From Kribbella solani (GTDB taxonomy: Bacteria > Actinomycetota > Actinomycetes > Propionibacteriales > Kribbellaceae): DNA of 64,000 nt. Position numbers and translations under genes: made by a program. A model generated the notes under the pieces. That model was not told the origin of the DNA. It did no database searches and saw nothing but the letters and a program-made list of their open reading frames with translations. Positions within the stretch are counted from its first letter, which is position 1; every line of letters starts with the position of its first letter. The stretch covers positions 2,852,001-2,916,000 of the forward strand of contig NZ_JACHNF010000001.1 in assembly GCF_014205295.1 (NCBI RefSeq), in the 5' to 3' direction. Below, piece by piece: positions 27,002 through 36,180 of the stretch.

Positions 27002-27388
27002 TCGCACTCCGTCAGCTCAGTCGGCCGGTTTTCGGTCCGTGGATCCGGCACCCCGTCGGTGGACAGCGTGCCGAGCCTTTGCTCTCTGGTGGGCTGGCGC
27101 CAAATCCCCTTGACAGGGCGCTTCCCCCACAACCGCGCGCTAGCCTGCCTGAGACTGTGACACCAAACCAGCGGTGTTCGGCAGCAGTGCACAAATCGTT
27201 ACCGGAACGGGTACTGGAACGGAACATTTCCCCCATTTCGTCACTCTTGGCAGTCAATTCTTCGCAATGCGCGTCGGCACAGCACCGACAGTGGCCATTT
27301 TGTGCCAAGTTCTCACGCAATGTAACGAAAAGACACATTCCGCCGTCGGCGGTGCCAGTGCCGTGAACTGCCTCACTTCACCCGTTCT
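27002..27388. other. Intergenic gap upstream of the peptide transporter, with lower-GC core
   Basis: No gene is seen. The stretch 27171-27330 is visibly richer in A and T than its surroundings. On the minus strand, TTGGTG, 18 bases and TAGCGC near 27135-27165 is a weak candidate promoter for the transporter operon. A 13-base palindrome (CCGCCGTCGGCGG) lies near 27340. The region also carries the 3' side of the AfsR-type gene's transcription unit. Confidence 0.5.
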
Positions 27389-30265
27389 TCACCCGTTCGA
27401 GGGGTCTTTCGTCCGATGCGTGGACGCGGAGTCGAGGCCGAGGGCCTGACTGTGCATAGCCAGCTCGTACTTGGCGACACCGGTCGGCGGAAGCTTGCCG
27501 AGGGCCTCGGCCAGGACCCGCCGGGCGTCCGCCGGCCGGCCCGTGGCGACGTACAGCCGGGCCCAGCCGGCCGCGTTGGCGCTCTCGCCGTTGGTGTCCG
27601 GCCGGCGGGTCAGGATGCCGGCCGCGCGACGGAGCCTGGTCTCGGCTCCGGCCAGGTCCCCGGTCAGCACCAGGAGTTGCGCCTCGGTGTTGTCGACGTG
27701 CGCGCTCCCGAGCTCGTCGCCGATCCGCTCGACGATCTCGCGGGCCTCGGCAAGCACCGCGGTCAGTTCCGGGATGTGCGCGGCGCCCAGGCCGTCGCCG
27801 GCCAGCAGCGACTCCGCCAGCAGGACGAGGCGAATCGCGTGCAGGCGCGTCCCGGCCGGGCTCAGCGCAGCCGCCTCGCGGCGCGCCTGCCGGCCTTCGT
27901 CGATCCGCCCGGAGAGAAAGTACCCGCCGCCGACCTGATCCAGCGCCCGGGCTCGTTCCGGCTCGGCCTCGGGGTTCGCGTCGACCGCGGCGAGCATCGC
28001 CTCGCCCACTCGACTCATGCCGGCGAAGTCGCCGACCTGGGCGGTCAGCCAGCCCTGCTGGCTGAGGGTGGCCATCCGCAGCCGCACGTTTCCGGTCTGT
28101 TCGGCCAACGCGTCCGCTCGGTCGGTGAGCGGCCGCATCACCTCCACCGCTGCTCCGGCCTGCGCGAGAGCACCGAACAGGCACCGGCTGAGGTCGGCCT
28201 CGAGCTCGATCTCCCCGGCCGTCGCGGCGGCAGCGCGGGCCGCGTCGAGGACGGAGTGCCGTACTTCGCGGTCGTCGCGTACCGCGAGGTAGCCGGCGAA
28301 CCTGAGCGCCAGCATGCCGCCGAGCCGCGGCCATTTCGGCAGCGCGCGTTCGACCGCGGCCCGGACCACCGGGCCTTCCACGTCCAGCCAGCCGGCCCCG
28401 GCGGCGGCCAGCGCTTCGGTCGCCGGTAGCGCGAAGCTGCCGCCGCGATCGAGCTCGATGATCACCGCCGCGTGATCGACGTGTTCGTCGGCGATCGTCA
28501 CCAGCCGGAGGACGGTGTCCAGGTAGCGCAGCTCGTCGTCGTCCGCGGCCGCGTACTGCTCGACCGCCAGCGCGCGGACCATGCCGTGCAAACCGTACCG
28601 AGGCGGACTGATCCGGCGTTGCTGTACGAGTCCGAGCGCGACGAGGTTCTCGAAGACAACCGCTGCCGCGTCCTCGTCCAGGTCGAGCAGCGGCGCGGCC
28701 ACCCACGCGGCGAACTCGTCCGCGCCGACCAGAGCCAGCCGAGCGAACAGGTCCCGAGTGAGTGAGTCGGCCACCCGGAGGGTCAGATCAAGGCTGGCTC
28801 GAACCGCCCGGTCACCTGCGACCAGGTAGTCGAGGCGCAACGACTCGTCCGCGAGTGTCTTCACCACGTGACCGACGTCTTCGCGTACGACGGCCAGCCG
28901 CGCCCCGACGATGCGCAGGGCCAGCGGTAGACCAGCGCAGTGTGGAACCAGGTCATTGACCCGCTCGGCGCCGAGACCGGACAGCAGGCCGAGCAGCTCG
29001 GCACTTGTGCCATCCGGCAGTGGCTCGAGCTCACGGTGTAGCGCGTCCTCCAGACCGAGCAGCGGGCGACGCGACGTGGTGATCACCGCGCAGCTGCCAT
29101 TCGCCGGAAGCAACGGCCGGAGCTGTCCGGCATCGATGGCGTCGTCGAACACCATCAGTACGGCCCTGTCGGCCAGGCGGCTTCGTAGCAGGGCGGACCG
29201 GGCATCCACCTCATCCGGGATCTCGCCGCTGTCCAGACCGAGCGAGCGAAGCAGTCGGCCCAGTACTACCCCTGGCGGTACGGCATCACCGGCGACGTCT
29301 TGGAGGCGTACGAACAGTTGTCCATCTGGGTACTCGCTGGCGAGCTGATGACCTAGTCGAACCGCAGCGGCTGACTTACCCGTTCCAGCTGCGCCGTACA
29401 AGCAGACCGCAGCTGGTACGCCTGTCTGTCGCCCGGAATCGAGCAATACCTGAGCAGCTTCGGCTAATAGCTCGTCACGGCCGAGAAGTACGCCGACGTC
29501 CGCCGGGATCTCACGTGGTACGCCGCTTGCTGTGGCGAGGTCCAGGACCGGGTCCTGGCGGAGGATCGCCACTTGGAGCTCTCGGGCCTCGGTGCCTGGT
29601 CCTACACCTAGTTCTTCGTCGAGATGGCGGACCAGTTCGCCGTACGCGGCCAGGGCGTCCGCCTGCCGACCAGAACGGTACAGAGCGAGCATGTGGGCAA
29701 CAGCAAAGGTCTCGCGCTCGGGCTGGAGGGCAGTGAGCTGCGCGAGGTCGGGTAGTAGTTCCTGGTGGTGGCCCAGGGCAAGCTCCGTTGCCAGGCGCAG
29801 CTCTTCCGCCGCCCAGCGTGACTCTTCGAGGCTTCCGCACAGCCGGCGCCGTACGTCCTCGGCTGTGACGCCAGACAGCGCTGGACCGCGCCACAGCTGC
29901 AGTGCCTCCGTCAGCAGCTTGCTGCGGCGGTCCAAGTCCTCCTGGCGTCGCGCCTGCTCCACCAGCGACTTGAACCGCTCAGCGTCGACCTGTCCGGGCT
30001 CCGCGTGGATCGCGTAGCCCTCGGTACCGCTTGTCACTTCGGGGTCCAGAACAGCGCGCAGCCGGGACATGTACACCTGCAGTGCGCGCCGCGGGTTGGC
30101 CGGCAAAGCGTCTGGCCAGAGCAGGTCGATCAGACGCTCGGCCGGCACCGGCTTGCTTGGTTCGAGCAGTAGTACAGCCAGCAGGAGCCGCTCCTGGCGA
30201 CGGCGTAACGGGAGTTGCTCGCCTTTCGACCAGATCTGGACCGGACCGAGCAGGCGGAACTCCAT
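27389..30265 (-). CDS. AfsR/SARP-family transcriptional regulator (BTAD, NB-ARC, TPR)
   Basis: Encodes 958 aa from ATG 30265; ATG 30277 would add four residues but lies within the likely -10 box. The winged-helix DNA-binding domain is at about residues 1-90 (MEFRLLGPVQIW to YMSRLRAVL), followed by the bacterial activation domain (about 95-240). The NB-ARC ATPase has a P-loop GAAGTGKSAA near 290, VLMVFDDA, ITTSRR and CAGLPLALR. A long C-terminal TPR-like helical region completes it. SARPs activate secondary-metabolite genes by binding direct repeats; NB-ARC/TPR members are ligand- or phosphorylation-gated. A divergent 8-codon ORF lies immediately upstream. Confidence 0.93.
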   Translation of the reverse strand: MEFRLLGPVQIWSKGEQLPLRRRQERLLLAVLLLEPSKPVPAERLIDLLWPDALPANPRRALQVYMSRLRAVLDPEVTSGTEGYAIHAEPGQVDAERFKSLVEQARRQEDLDRRSKLLTEALQLWRGPALSGVTAEDVRRRLCGSLEESRWAAEELRLATELALGHHQELLPDLAQLTALQPERETFAVAHMLALYRSGRQADALAAYGELVRHLDEELGVGPGTEARELQVAILRQDPVLDLATASGVPREIPADVGVLLGRDELLAEAAQVLLDSGRQTGVPAAVCLYGAAGTGKSAAAVRLGHQLASEYPDGQLFVRLQDVAGDAVPPGVVLGRLLRSLGLDSGEIPDEVDARSALLRSRLADRAVLMVFDDAIDAGQLRPLLPANGSCAVITTSRRPLLGLEDALHRELEPLPDGTSAELLGLLSGLGAERVNDLVPHCAGLPLALRIVGARLAVVREDVGHVVKTLADESLRLDYLVAGDRAVRASLDLTLRVADSLTRDLFARLALVGADEFAAWVAAPLLDLDEDAAAVVFENLVALGLVQQRRISPPRYGLHGMVRALAVEQYAAADDDELRYLDTVLRLVTIADEHVDHAAVIIELDRGGSFALPATEALAAAGAGWLDVEGPVVRAAVERALPKWPRLGGMLALRFAGYLAVRDDREVRHSVLDAARAAAATAGEIELEADLSRCLFGALAQAGAAVEVMRPLTDRADALAEQTGNVRLRMATLSQQGWLTAQVGDFAGMSRVGEAMLAAVDANPEAEPERARALDQVGGGYFLSGRIDEGRQARREAAALSPAGTRLHAIRLVLLAESLLAGDGLGAAHIPELTAVLAEAREIVERIGDELGSAHVDNTEAQLLVLTGDLAGAETRLRRAAGILTRRPDTNGESANAAGWARLYVATGRPADARRVLAEALGKLPPTGVAKYELAMHSQALGLDSASTHRTKDPSNG

Positions 30266-30272
30266 GGCGCTG

Positions 30273-30278
30273 AGCATA
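30273..30278 (-). promoter_or_regulatory. -10 hexamer TATGCT for a leaderless AfsR-type transcript
   Basis: On the minus strand TATGCT is followed by seven bases and then ATG 30265. No ribosome binding site is visible. This spacing decides the start codon and argues for leaderless translation. Confidence 0.5.
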
Positions 30279-30298
30279 CGGCTGCCGCGGGTGCGGAT

Positions 30299-30327
30299 GG
30301 TAAGCGCGCGGTAACAGCCCCGGGTCA
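30299..30327 (+). promoter_or_regulatory. SARP-like direct repeats between AfsR-type gene and tiny ORF
   Basis: GGTAAGC (30299-30305) and GGTAACA (30310-30316) are spaced 11 bp start to start; a third, weaker copy CGGGTCA is at 30321-30327, again 11 bp on. SARPs bind heptamer direct repeats with this pitch next to a promoter -10 region. The sites lie between the regulator and the divergent 8-codon ORF, so autoregulation or control of the ORF is possible. Confidence 0.4.
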
Positions 30328-30366
30328 GTCTTCGGGCATCAACCCGCCCCGACGGAAGGACTGGCC

Positions 30367-30393
30367 ATGAAGCGAGCCTGGGACTGGGGCTGA
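30367..30393 (+). CDS. Candidate 8-codon ORF (MKRAWDWG) upstream of the AfsR-type regulator
   Basis: ATG to TGA encodes MKRAWDWG. GGAAGGA at 30354-30360 sits six bases before the ATG, a strong ribosome binding site with no other gene to serve. The ORF ends two bases before the gcvT stop on the other strand. Two of eight residues are Trp, in the order W-D-W. Nothing but the ribosome binding site and position supports translation. It could be a regulatory peptide, a leader peptide or chance. Confidence 0.4.
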   Translation: MKRAWDWG

Positions 30394-30395
30394 GG

Positions 30396-31502
30396 TCAGG
30401 CCTCCCGGACGTTCACCGTGACGAAGGGAGGCTTCACCACGTCGAACAGCTCCTGCCGGCCGCGGATGTCGACGGTGACCTGGTCGCCTTCCTTGACCGT
30501 CGCGTCCAGCAGCGCCAGGGCGACACCCTTCTTCAGCGTCGGCGAGAAGGTGCCGGACGTGACCTCACCGAGCGCCGTACCGGCCTGGTCCAGCACCGAC
30601 ATGTGCGGCCTGGGGATGCCACGGCCGGCGGCGCGCAAACCACGCAGGATGCGGGCCGGGCCACGCTCCTTCTCGGCCCGGAGCGCCGCGTCGCCCCAGA
30701 AGTGCTCCTTCTTCCAGCCGACGGCCCAGCCGGACCGCGCCTGGACAGGCGTGATGTCAGGCGAGATGTCCTGGCCGTGCAGTGGGTAGCCCATCTCGGT
30801 ACGCAGCGTGTCGCGGGCACCGAGTCCAGCCGGGACGATGCCGTACTGCGCACCCGCTTCGAGTAGCGCATCAAAGACGGGTAGTGCGGCCGCGTTCGGT
30901 ACGACCAGCTCGTACCCACGCTCTCCGGTGTAACCGGTGCGGCAGACCACCACCGGCGTACCGTTGAAGTCTGCCGTGGCGAACGACATGTAGTCGTGTC
31001 CGATCGGTAGCCCGATCGCCGCCACCACCTCGTCGCTGTGGGTTCCCTGGACCGCGAGGATCGCGTAGTCGTCGTGCACGTTCGTCACCTCGACACCTGC
31101 CGGCGCATCCGCCTGCAGCAGCCGCACCACCTCGGCCGTGTTCGCCGCGTTCGGGATCAGGAACACGTCGTCGTCGGCGTGCAGGTACGCGATCAGGTCG
31201 TCGACCACTCCCCCGCGCTCGTTGCAGCACAGGGTGTACTGCGCCTGGCCGGCCGCGATCTTGCCCAGGTCGTTGGTCAGGCAAGCGTTCACGTACGCCG
31301 CCGCGCCCGGGCCCTTGACGGTCGCCTTGCCGAGGTGACTGACGTCGAAGACGCCGACCGACGTCCGGACCGCGGTGTGCTCGGCCACCACGCCGGCGTA
31401 CTCCAGTGGCATCTCCCAGCCGCCGAACTCGGCGAACTTGGCGCCGAGCGCGACGTGGCGCTCGTGCAACGGGGACTTCTTCAACTCGTGCGACGTGGTC
31501 AT
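30396..31502 (-). CDS. gcvT: Glycine cleavage system T protein (aminomethyltransferase)
   Basis: Encodes 368 aa from ATG 31502. The folate-binding fold shows [20 protein letters not shown] at the N-terminus, [31 protein letters not shown], the catalytic-region [10 protein letters not shown] and [18 protein letters not shown], and the C-terminal barrel ending [12 protein letters not shown] and [12 protein letters not shown]. It transfers the methylene group from the lipoyl H protein to tetrahydrofolate. H and P proteins are not in the window; its lipoate dependence ties it to lpdA, lipA and lipB nearby. No ribosome binding site, but a TAGTTT seven bases upstream suggests a leaderless mRNA. Confidence 0.95.
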   Translation of the reverse strand: MTTSHELKKSPLHERHVALGAKFAEFGGWEMPLEYAGVVAEHTAVRTSVGVFDVSHLGKATVKGPGAAAYVNACLTNDLGKIAAGQAQYTLCCNERGGVVDDLIAYLHADDDVFLIPNAANTAEVVRLLQADAPAGVEVTNVHDDYAILAVQGTHSDEVVAAIGLPIGHDYMSFATADFNGTPVVVCRTGYTGERGYELVVPNAAALPVFDALLEAGAQYGIVPAGLGARDTLRTEMGYPLHGQDISPDITPVQARSGWAVGWKKEHFWGDAALRAEKERGPARILRGLRAAGRGIPRPHMSVLDQAGTALGEVTSGTFSPTLKKGVALALLDATVKEGDQVTVDIRGRQELFDVVKPPFVTVNVREA

Positions 31503-31509
31503 GGAGGGG

Positions 31510-31515
31510 AAACTA
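31510..31515 (-). promoter_or_regulatory. -10 hexamer TAGTTT for a leaderless gcvT transcript
   Basis: On the minus strand TAGTTT, seven bases, then ATG of gcvT. The upstream sequence CCCCTCC has no Shine-Dalgarno character. Confidence 0.55.
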
Positions 31516-31599
31516 CCCGACGCGTAGCATGCGGAGGCAGCTTGCACGTACCGTGACGACCGGCCCGCTGCCCGCCGGTCAAGGAGGACTGAGGATTTC

Positions 31600-33102
31600 G
31601 TGACCACCATCACCCTGAGCAAGTCCGATGCCGCCGGCGTCAAGACCGACGCCGTGGTCATCGGCGTGGTCAAGCTCGGCGGCGGCGTCGCTCTGCCGGC
31701 CGGCACCGAGTCGCTGAACGCCGCATACGGCGGGAAGCTGGTGGAGGTGCTGTCCGGACTCGGCGCCACCGGCAAGACCGGCGAGGTGACCAAGGTGCCC
31801 GGGCCGCTGCTGACCAAGCCGGGCAAGTCGGCGACGCTGATCGCCGTCGGCCTCGGCGCCGCCCCGGACGGCGAGCTGAAGACCGAGGACCTGCGGACCG
31901 CCGCGGGGACCGGTGTCCGCGCCGCCAAGTTCACCCAGTCGGTCGCGTTCGCGCTGCCGGCGCCGGACGCCGAGTGCGTCCGGGCCGTGGCCGAAGGCGC
32001 CCTGATGGGGCGGTACGCGTTCACGGCGTACAAGTCGGCCGACAGCGCCGACGAGCCGGGCGCGCTGACCGTGCTCACCGACCTGGCCCGGAACAAGGAC
32101 GCCAAGGCCGCGCTCGAGCGCGCCCAGGTGACCGCCGAGGCGGTCGCGCAGGTCCGGGACTGGGTGAACACGCCGCCGTCCGACCTGCACCCGGCCGAGT
32201 TCGCGGCCGACGCGGTCAAGCTCGGCAAGGAGTACGGCGTCAAGGTCGAGGTGCTCGACGAGAAGGCGCTCGGCAAGGGCGGGTACGGCGGCATCCTCGG
32301 CGTCGGCCAGGGCTCGGCCAACCCGCCGCGGCTGGTCCGGCTGACCTACACGCCGCGCAAGCCGGTGACGCATCTGGCGTTCGTCGGGAAGGGCATCACC
32401 TTCGACTCCGGCGGCCTGTCGCTGAAGACGTCGAACGGCATGGTCAGCATGAAGTCCGACATGGCCGGCGCGGCCGCGGTGATCGGCGCGACGATCGCCA
32501 TCGCCCGGCTCGGGCTGCCGGTGCAGGTGACGACGTACGCCGCGATGGCCGAGAACATGCCGTCCGGTTCGGCGGCCCGGCCGTCCGACGTGCTGACCAT
32601 GTACGGCGGCAAGACCGTCGAGGTGCTGAACACCGACGCCGAGGGCCGGCTGGTACTCGGCGACGCGCTGGTCCGCGCCTCCGAGGACGCGCCCGACCTG
32701 ATCGTCGACGTGGCCACCCTGACCGGTGCCTGTGTCGTTGCCCTGGGCACCAAGGTGGCCGGCGCGTTCGCGAACACCGACACCGCCCGGGACCGGGTCG
32801 TGGAGGCCGCGATCACGGCCGGCGAGGCGATCTGGCCGCTGCCGATCCCGGCCGAGATGCTGGACAAGCTGAAGTCCCACTCGAAGGTCGCCGACCTGGC
32901 CAACATCACCGGCGAGCCGTGGGGCGGCGCGCTCGCGGCGGCCGCCTTCCTCGGCGATTTCGTTGCCGATGGCATCGACTGGGTGCACCTGGACGTGGCC
33001 GGGCCGGCCTTCAACGACGGCGGCGCGGCGGGGTACAACCCCACCGGCGGCACCGGGTACGCGGTCCGTACGCTGGTGGAGCTTGCCGCTTCAGCTAGCT
33101 GA
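31600..33102 (+). CDS. pepA: Leucyl aminopeptidase
   Basis: Encodes 500 aa from GTG 31600, with AAGGAGG upstream. An N-terminal macrodomain-like region is followed by the M17 catalytic domain: [11 protein letters not shown] near residue 263 with the metal-binding Lys and Asp, [11 protein letters not shown], and [14 protein letters not shown] near residue 343. It is a two-metal exopeptidase that removes N-terminal residues in the cytoplasm. Divergent from gcvT across 97 bases. Its 3' end overlaps the convergent cupin gene by 12 bases. Confidence 0.97.
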   Translation: MTTITLSKSDAAGVKTDAVVIGVVKLGGGVALPAGTESLNAAYGGKLVEVLSGLGATGKTGEVTKVPGPLLTKPGKSATLIAVGLGAAPDGELKTEDLRTAAGTGVRAAKFTQSVAFALPAPDAECVRAVAEGALMGRYAFTAYKSADSADEPGALTVLTDLARNKDAKAALERAQVTAEAVAQVRDWVNTPPSDLHPAEFAADAVKLGKEYGVKVEVLDEKALGKGGYGGILGVGQGSANPPRLVRLTYTPRKPVTHLAFVGKGITFDSGGLSLKTSNGMVSMKSDMAGAAAVIGATIAIARLGLPVQVTTYAAMAENMPSGSAARPSDVLTMYGGKTVEVLNTDAEGRLVLGDALVRASEDAPDLIVDVATLTGACVVALGTKVAGAFANTDTARDRVVEAAITAGEAIWPLPIPAEMLDKLKSHSKVADLANITGEPWGGALAAAAFLGDFVADGIDWVHLDVAGPAFNDGGAAGYNPTGGTGYAVRTLVELAASAS

Positions 33103-33423
33103 GTAACGCGTTTCCAGCATGGTGCAGCCGACGGTCGTCCGGTAAGGACCGTGCGGCATCCCCGGCGGCCGGCAGGCATAGTCGCCGGGGCGGAACGTCC
33201 GCTCGAGGGTGAGATCGGTGAGCTCGCCCTCGAGCAGGTACACCTCTTCTACGTACTCGTGCGTGATCACCTCGGCGCCTGATGCCGTACCGGGTGCCCA
33301 GCGGGCCAGGCGGGTCAGCGTGCCGTCACCGGCGTCCGCGCTGAGGACCTTCTCGGCGATACCGCCACCCGCATCGACCCAGTCGAGGTCGCCGGTGGCG
33401 AAGAATTCGTGTTCGGCCTTCAT
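33091..33423 (-). CDS. Small cupin-domain protein
   Basis: The ATG at 33423 gives 110 aa; a longer frame reaches 33531 but its extra residues come from repeated DNA and the neighbouring gene's end. The cupin barrel is visible: ITHEYVEEVYLLEGELTD and RTFRPGDYACRPPGMPHGPY, with metal-ligand His/Glu/His residues. The fold resembles ChrR-type and other single-domain cupins. It lies 53 bases downstream of the DUF2848 gene on the same strand. A 33-base direct repeat is in the spacer. The metal or reaction is unknown. Confidence 0.75.
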   Translation of the reverse strand: MKAEHEFFATGDLDWVDAGGGIAEKVLSADAGDGTLTRLARWAPGTASGAEVITHEYVEEVYLLEGELTDLTLERTFRPGDYACRPPGMPHGPYRTTVGCTMLETRYSAS

Positions 33424-33426
33424 CGT

Positions 33427-33483
33427 CAGTCCCGTCTCGTGGTCGGTCCCGGCTTGTGTCGGTCCCGTCTCGTGGTCAGTCCC
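33427..33483. repeat. Two-copy 33-base-period direct repeat before the cupin gene
   Basis: GTCCCGTCTCGTGGTC occurs at 33429-33444 and again at 33462-33477. It covers the spacer and the last codons of the DUF2848 gene, and explains the extra DHETG-type residues of the longer frame. Confidence 0.7.
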
Positions 33484-34147
33484 AGGCCGGGGCGAGCTGC
33501 TCGACGTTGTAGACAATCCTACTGACGACATTCCGCGGATCGGCGAGCTCGACCCGCCAGCCGTCGGCGAACTGGTCGACGCCCGCGATCATCGGAATCG
33601 TCCCGCTCAGCAGCACGGTTCCCGGTACCAACCGGTCGCCCAGCTCCTTGATCCAGTACGACGGCGGCAACAGCTGTGCCAGCGTGCCGTCCTGGATCAG
33701 CGTTTCGGTGTCACCGTGCCGAACCCAGGCCTTCAGCGTGAACTGGTCCAGCTCATGCTCGATCTCACCGAGCGGCCAAGCGACATCGCCAAGCAGGTCC
33801 GGCGCGGACTGCTTGCTCCACGCGACTCCGTGCACCTCGAGCGCACGATCGGTGTGATCGCAGGCGACGGTGAGAAGTAGGTCGTCCTCGCCGACGACCA
33901 GCGCCCACTCCGCCTCGCCGGACGTCCTGGCGTGCGGGACCTGGACCATCTCCGGCCGGCCGACGAGTGACGCGGACAGCGGGTACAGAGTCGGGATTCG
34001 CGAGGGCGCCGGGACTCCGAGCTCGGCCAGCTCGTCCACGTGGTGCTGGACCTGCAGGGTGTCGCGCCCGGCGTACCCCGCGTTCAGGGCGTAGCGGACC
34101 GTGACCGTCCGCTCACTGCCATCGGGCAGGGTGAACTGCAGGCTCAT
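33476..34147 (-). CDS. DUF2848 family protein
   Basis: Encodes 223 aa from ATG 34147, with GGAGGA upstream. It has the pattern of DUF2848: MSLQFTLPDGSERTVTV, VRYALNAGYAGRD, HVDELAELGVPAPS near residue 45, then EWALVVGEDDLLLTVACDHTDRALE and SWAKQ-like segments. Family members lie in catabolic operons and have a fold linked to fumarylacetoacetate-hydrolase-like proteins (family knowledge, moderate certainty). It is divergent from an MHS transporter with a GTATAC site between, and upstream of a cupin gene. A shared pathway with the transporter, GntR regulator and nitrilase is inferred. Confidence 0.75.
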   Translation of the reverse strand: MSLQFTLPDGSERTVTVRYALNAGYAGRDTLQVQHHVDELAELGVPAPSRIPTLYPLSASLVGRPEMVQVPHARTSGEAEWALVVGEDDLLLTVACDHTDRALEVHGVAWSKQSAPDLLGDVAWPLGEIEHELDQFTLKAWVRHGDTETLIQDGTLAQLLPPSYWIKELGDRLVPGTVLLSGTIPMIAGVDQFADGWRVELADPRNVVSRIVYNVEQLAPAWD

Positions 34148-34180
34148 GGAATTCCTCCGGCTGTCGGTCTTGCGTGAACA

Positions 34181-34194
34181 CGTCGTATACAACG
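34181..34194 (+). promoter_or_regulatory. Candidate FadR/GntR operator (GTATAC site 1)
   Basis: CGTCGTATACAACG is a near-perfect 14-base palindrome centred on GTATAC, between the DUF2848 start and the MHS transporter start. It fits the T-N-GTATAC-N-A type pattern described for FadR/FCD-group regulators. A second GTATAC is at 36159, before the GntR gene. Confidence 0.6.
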
Positions 34195-34227
34195 AGTATG
34201 GAGCAACCGCTCAAGGAGGTCCACCCG

Positions 34228-35526
34228 ATGTCCAGCTCTCCCCCGGAACGCCGCGCGCTCTACAAGGCGTTCGCCGCCAGCCTGTCCGGCACCTCGCTTG
34301 AGTGGTACGACTTCGCCGTCTACAGCTCCGCCGCCGCACTGGTCTTCGGCGACCTGTTCTTCCCCGGCAGCGAGCCGCTCACCGGCACCCTCCAAGCGTT
34401 CGCGACGTACGCGGTCGGGTACGTCGCGCGGCCGCTCGGCGGCATCTTCTTCGGCCGGCTCGGCGACGTGATCGGCCGCAAACGCGTACTGGTCGCGACG
34501 CTGTTGCTGATCGGCGTGGCCACCTTCTGCATCGGACTGCTGCCGACGCACGCCCAGGCCGGCGCGTTCGCCCCGGCGATGCTGGTGCTGTTGCGCTTCG
34601 CTCAGGGCGTTGGTGTCGGTGGCGAGTGGGGCGGCGCGGTGTTGCTGAGCAGTGAGTTCAGTCAAGAAGGGCAGCGCGGGTTCTGGGCATCCGCCGCACA
34701 GGTCGGTCCGCCGCTCGGTACGTTGCTCGCGAACGGCGTGCTCGCCGTACTGGCCGGACTGACCTCGGAGGAGGCGTTCCTCAGCTGGGGATGGCGGATC
34801 GCGTTCCTGTTGTCGGCAGTACTGGTGGCGTTCGGGCTGTTGATCCGAAGCAAGCTGGAAGAGACACCGGTGTTCCTCGAACTGGAGGCGAAGGGCGATC
34901 GGCCTACGGCTCCGGTGTCCGAAGTACTGCGAACCGAGACGCGGCCGTTGGTCGCCGCGATCCTGGCCCGGGTCGGACCGGACGTGCTGTACGCGTTGTT
35001 CGCTGTGTTCGTACTGACGTACGCGACCAAAGAGCTGGGGATGAGTCGCGGTCAGGCTGTCACTTGCGTACTGGTCGGATCGGCGCTGCAGGTCGGCATG
35101 ATTCCGTGGTCCGGGTGGCTCTCCGACCGGTACGGACGGCGACGGATCTACGCGATCGGCGCTGTCGGCGGCGCGATCTGGAGCATCACCTTCTTCGCCA
35201 CAGCCTCGTCACTTGCCACCCTGTTGCCGGGAGTCGTGATCGGCTTGGTCTTCCACTCGTTGATGTACGGACCGCAGGCCGCCTTCGTGTCGGAGCAGTT
35301 CACGGCACGACTGCGCTACACCGGCAGCTCATTGGCGTACACGTTCGCGGGTGTGATCGGTGGTGCACTCGCGCCGTTGGCCTTCACCTACTTCTTGGCG
35401 AAGACCGGTACTGGGTATGTGATCGCGGCGTACATCGTGGTGGCGTGCGCGGTGACACTGGTCGGGCTGCGACTCGGCCGCGCGGTACGGGATGAGCCGA
35501 GCGATGCGCTGGTCAGCCCTGCATGA
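34228..35526 (+). CDS. MHS-family MFS transporter (metabolite:H+ symporter)
   Basis: Encodes 432 aa from ATG 34228; AAGGAGG eight bases upstream decides the start over an earlier in-frame ATG. Twelve membrane helices are predicted. The MHS signatures are GTSLEWYDFAVYSSAA at the first helix, the GRLGDVIGRKR loop between helices 2 and 3, and RFAQGVGVGGEWGGA. The family imports carboxylic acids such as citrate, shikimate or osmolytes. With the GntR regulator, nitrilase, cupin and DUF2848 it forms a probable small-acid catabolic set. It overlaps the convergent GntR gene by 14 bases. Confidence 0.88.
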   Translation: MSSSPPERRALYKAFAASLSGTSLEWYDFAVYSSAAALVFGDLFFPGSEPLTGTLQAFATYAVGYVARPLGGIFFGRLGDVIGRKRVLVATLLLIGVATFCIGLLPTHAQAGAFAPAMLVLLRFAQGVGVGGEWGGAVLLSSEFSQEGQRGFWASAAQVGPPLGTLLANGVLAVLAGLTSEEAFLSWGWRIAFLLSAVLVAFGLLIRSKLEETPVFLELEAKGDRPTAPVSEVLRTETRPLVAAILARVGPDVLYALFAVFVLTYATKELGMSRGQAVTCVLVGSALQVGMIPWSGWLSDRYGRRRIYAIGAVGGAIWSITFFATASSLATLLPGVVIGLVFHSLMYGPQAAFVSEQFTARLRYTGSSLAYTFAGVIGGALAPLAFTYFLAKTGTGYVIAAYIVVACAVTLVGLRLGRAVRDEPSDALVSPA

Positions 35527-36151
35527 GGAGGGAGCCGGTGGAGTCGAGGTGGCGGAGGATCGCCTTCTCGGCGGTATCCGGCTTGCCCGCCGCCAGTCCG
35601 TCCACGATCGCCTGGTGTTCGTCCAGGACCTCCTGCCGGCGGGTCGAGCTGCGCTGCAGTGCGACCACTCCGAGCAGTACGTGCCGCGCGCGGAGGCTCT
35701 CGTACAACCGGCCGAGCACCGAGTTGCCGGCCGCCTCGACCAGCAGCGCGTGGAACTGGCTGTCCAGCTCGATGAAGTCCTTGGCGTCCGACTTGTCAAC
35801 AATCGCCCGCTGCTGGCCGAGAACCTCGGCCATCGCGTCCACCGGCGCGCGACCGGCCGCCAGCGAGGTGGTCGCCGCCCAGGTCTCGATCACCCCGCGG
35901 GCCTGCATCATCTCCGCGATCTCCCGGCCGGGCACCGGCGCGACGAACGCGCCCCGATGCGGAACCAGCTGGACCAGGTCCTCGGCCGCGAGCATCAGCA
36001 GCGCCTCGCGGACCGGGGTCCGGGAAATCCCCACCTCGGTCGCGACCGCCTGCTCGTTGATGAACGTCCCCGACACGGCCGGATCACTGAGCACCGTGCC
36101 GCGAAGGTACTGATAGGCGCGGTCGCGGCCGGAGTCCCCACTCAATCGCAT
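35513..36151 (-). CDS. GntR regulator of the FadR/FCD group
   Basis: Encodes 212 aa from ATG 36151 (a TTG at 36157 is a poor alternative). The winged helix-turn-helix (residues about 10-70) includes NEQAVATEVGISRTPVREAL and a recognition helix of the FadR type. The FCD effector domain follows with MQARGVIETWAA and a metal-binding-type segment FIELDSQFHALLVEAAGN. It diverges from the nitrilase gene, and its start is next to a GTATAC site. It most likely represses the flanking transporter and enzyme genes until an acid ligand binds. Confidence 0.9.
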   Translation of the reverse strand: MRLSGDSGRDRAYQYLRGTVLSDPAVSGTFINEQAVATEVGISRTPVREALLMLAAEDLVQLVPHRGAFVAPVPGREIAEMMQARGVIETWAATTSLAAGRAPVDAMAEVLGQQRAIVDKSDAKDFIELDSQFHALLVEAAGNSVLGRLYESLRARHVLLGVVALQRSSTRRQEVLDEHQAIVDGLAAGKPDTAEKAILRHLDSTGSLLMQG

Positions 36152-36155
36152 ACCC

Positions 36156-36167
36156 AACGTATACAGC
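36156..36167 (+). promoter_or_regulatory. Candidate FadR/GntR operator (GTATAC site 2)
   Basis: CAACGTATACAGC between the divergent GntR and nitrilase genes shares TGTATACG (minus strand, 36158-36165) with the site at 34181 and lies in the same orientation. It covers the predicted start region of the GntR gene, which suggests autoregulation. Confidence 0.45.
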
Positions 36168-36180
36168 CTTGGAGAGCCAG

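Noticed and set aside
27109-27146. TTGACA and TAGCCT as a plus-strand promoter
   Set aside because: The spacing is about 25 bases, too long, and no plus-strand gene follows.
31500-31600. Glycine riboswitch upstream of gcvT
   Set aside because: The upstream interval is under 100 bases, shared with pepA, and the -10 box is right at the ATG, leaving no leader.
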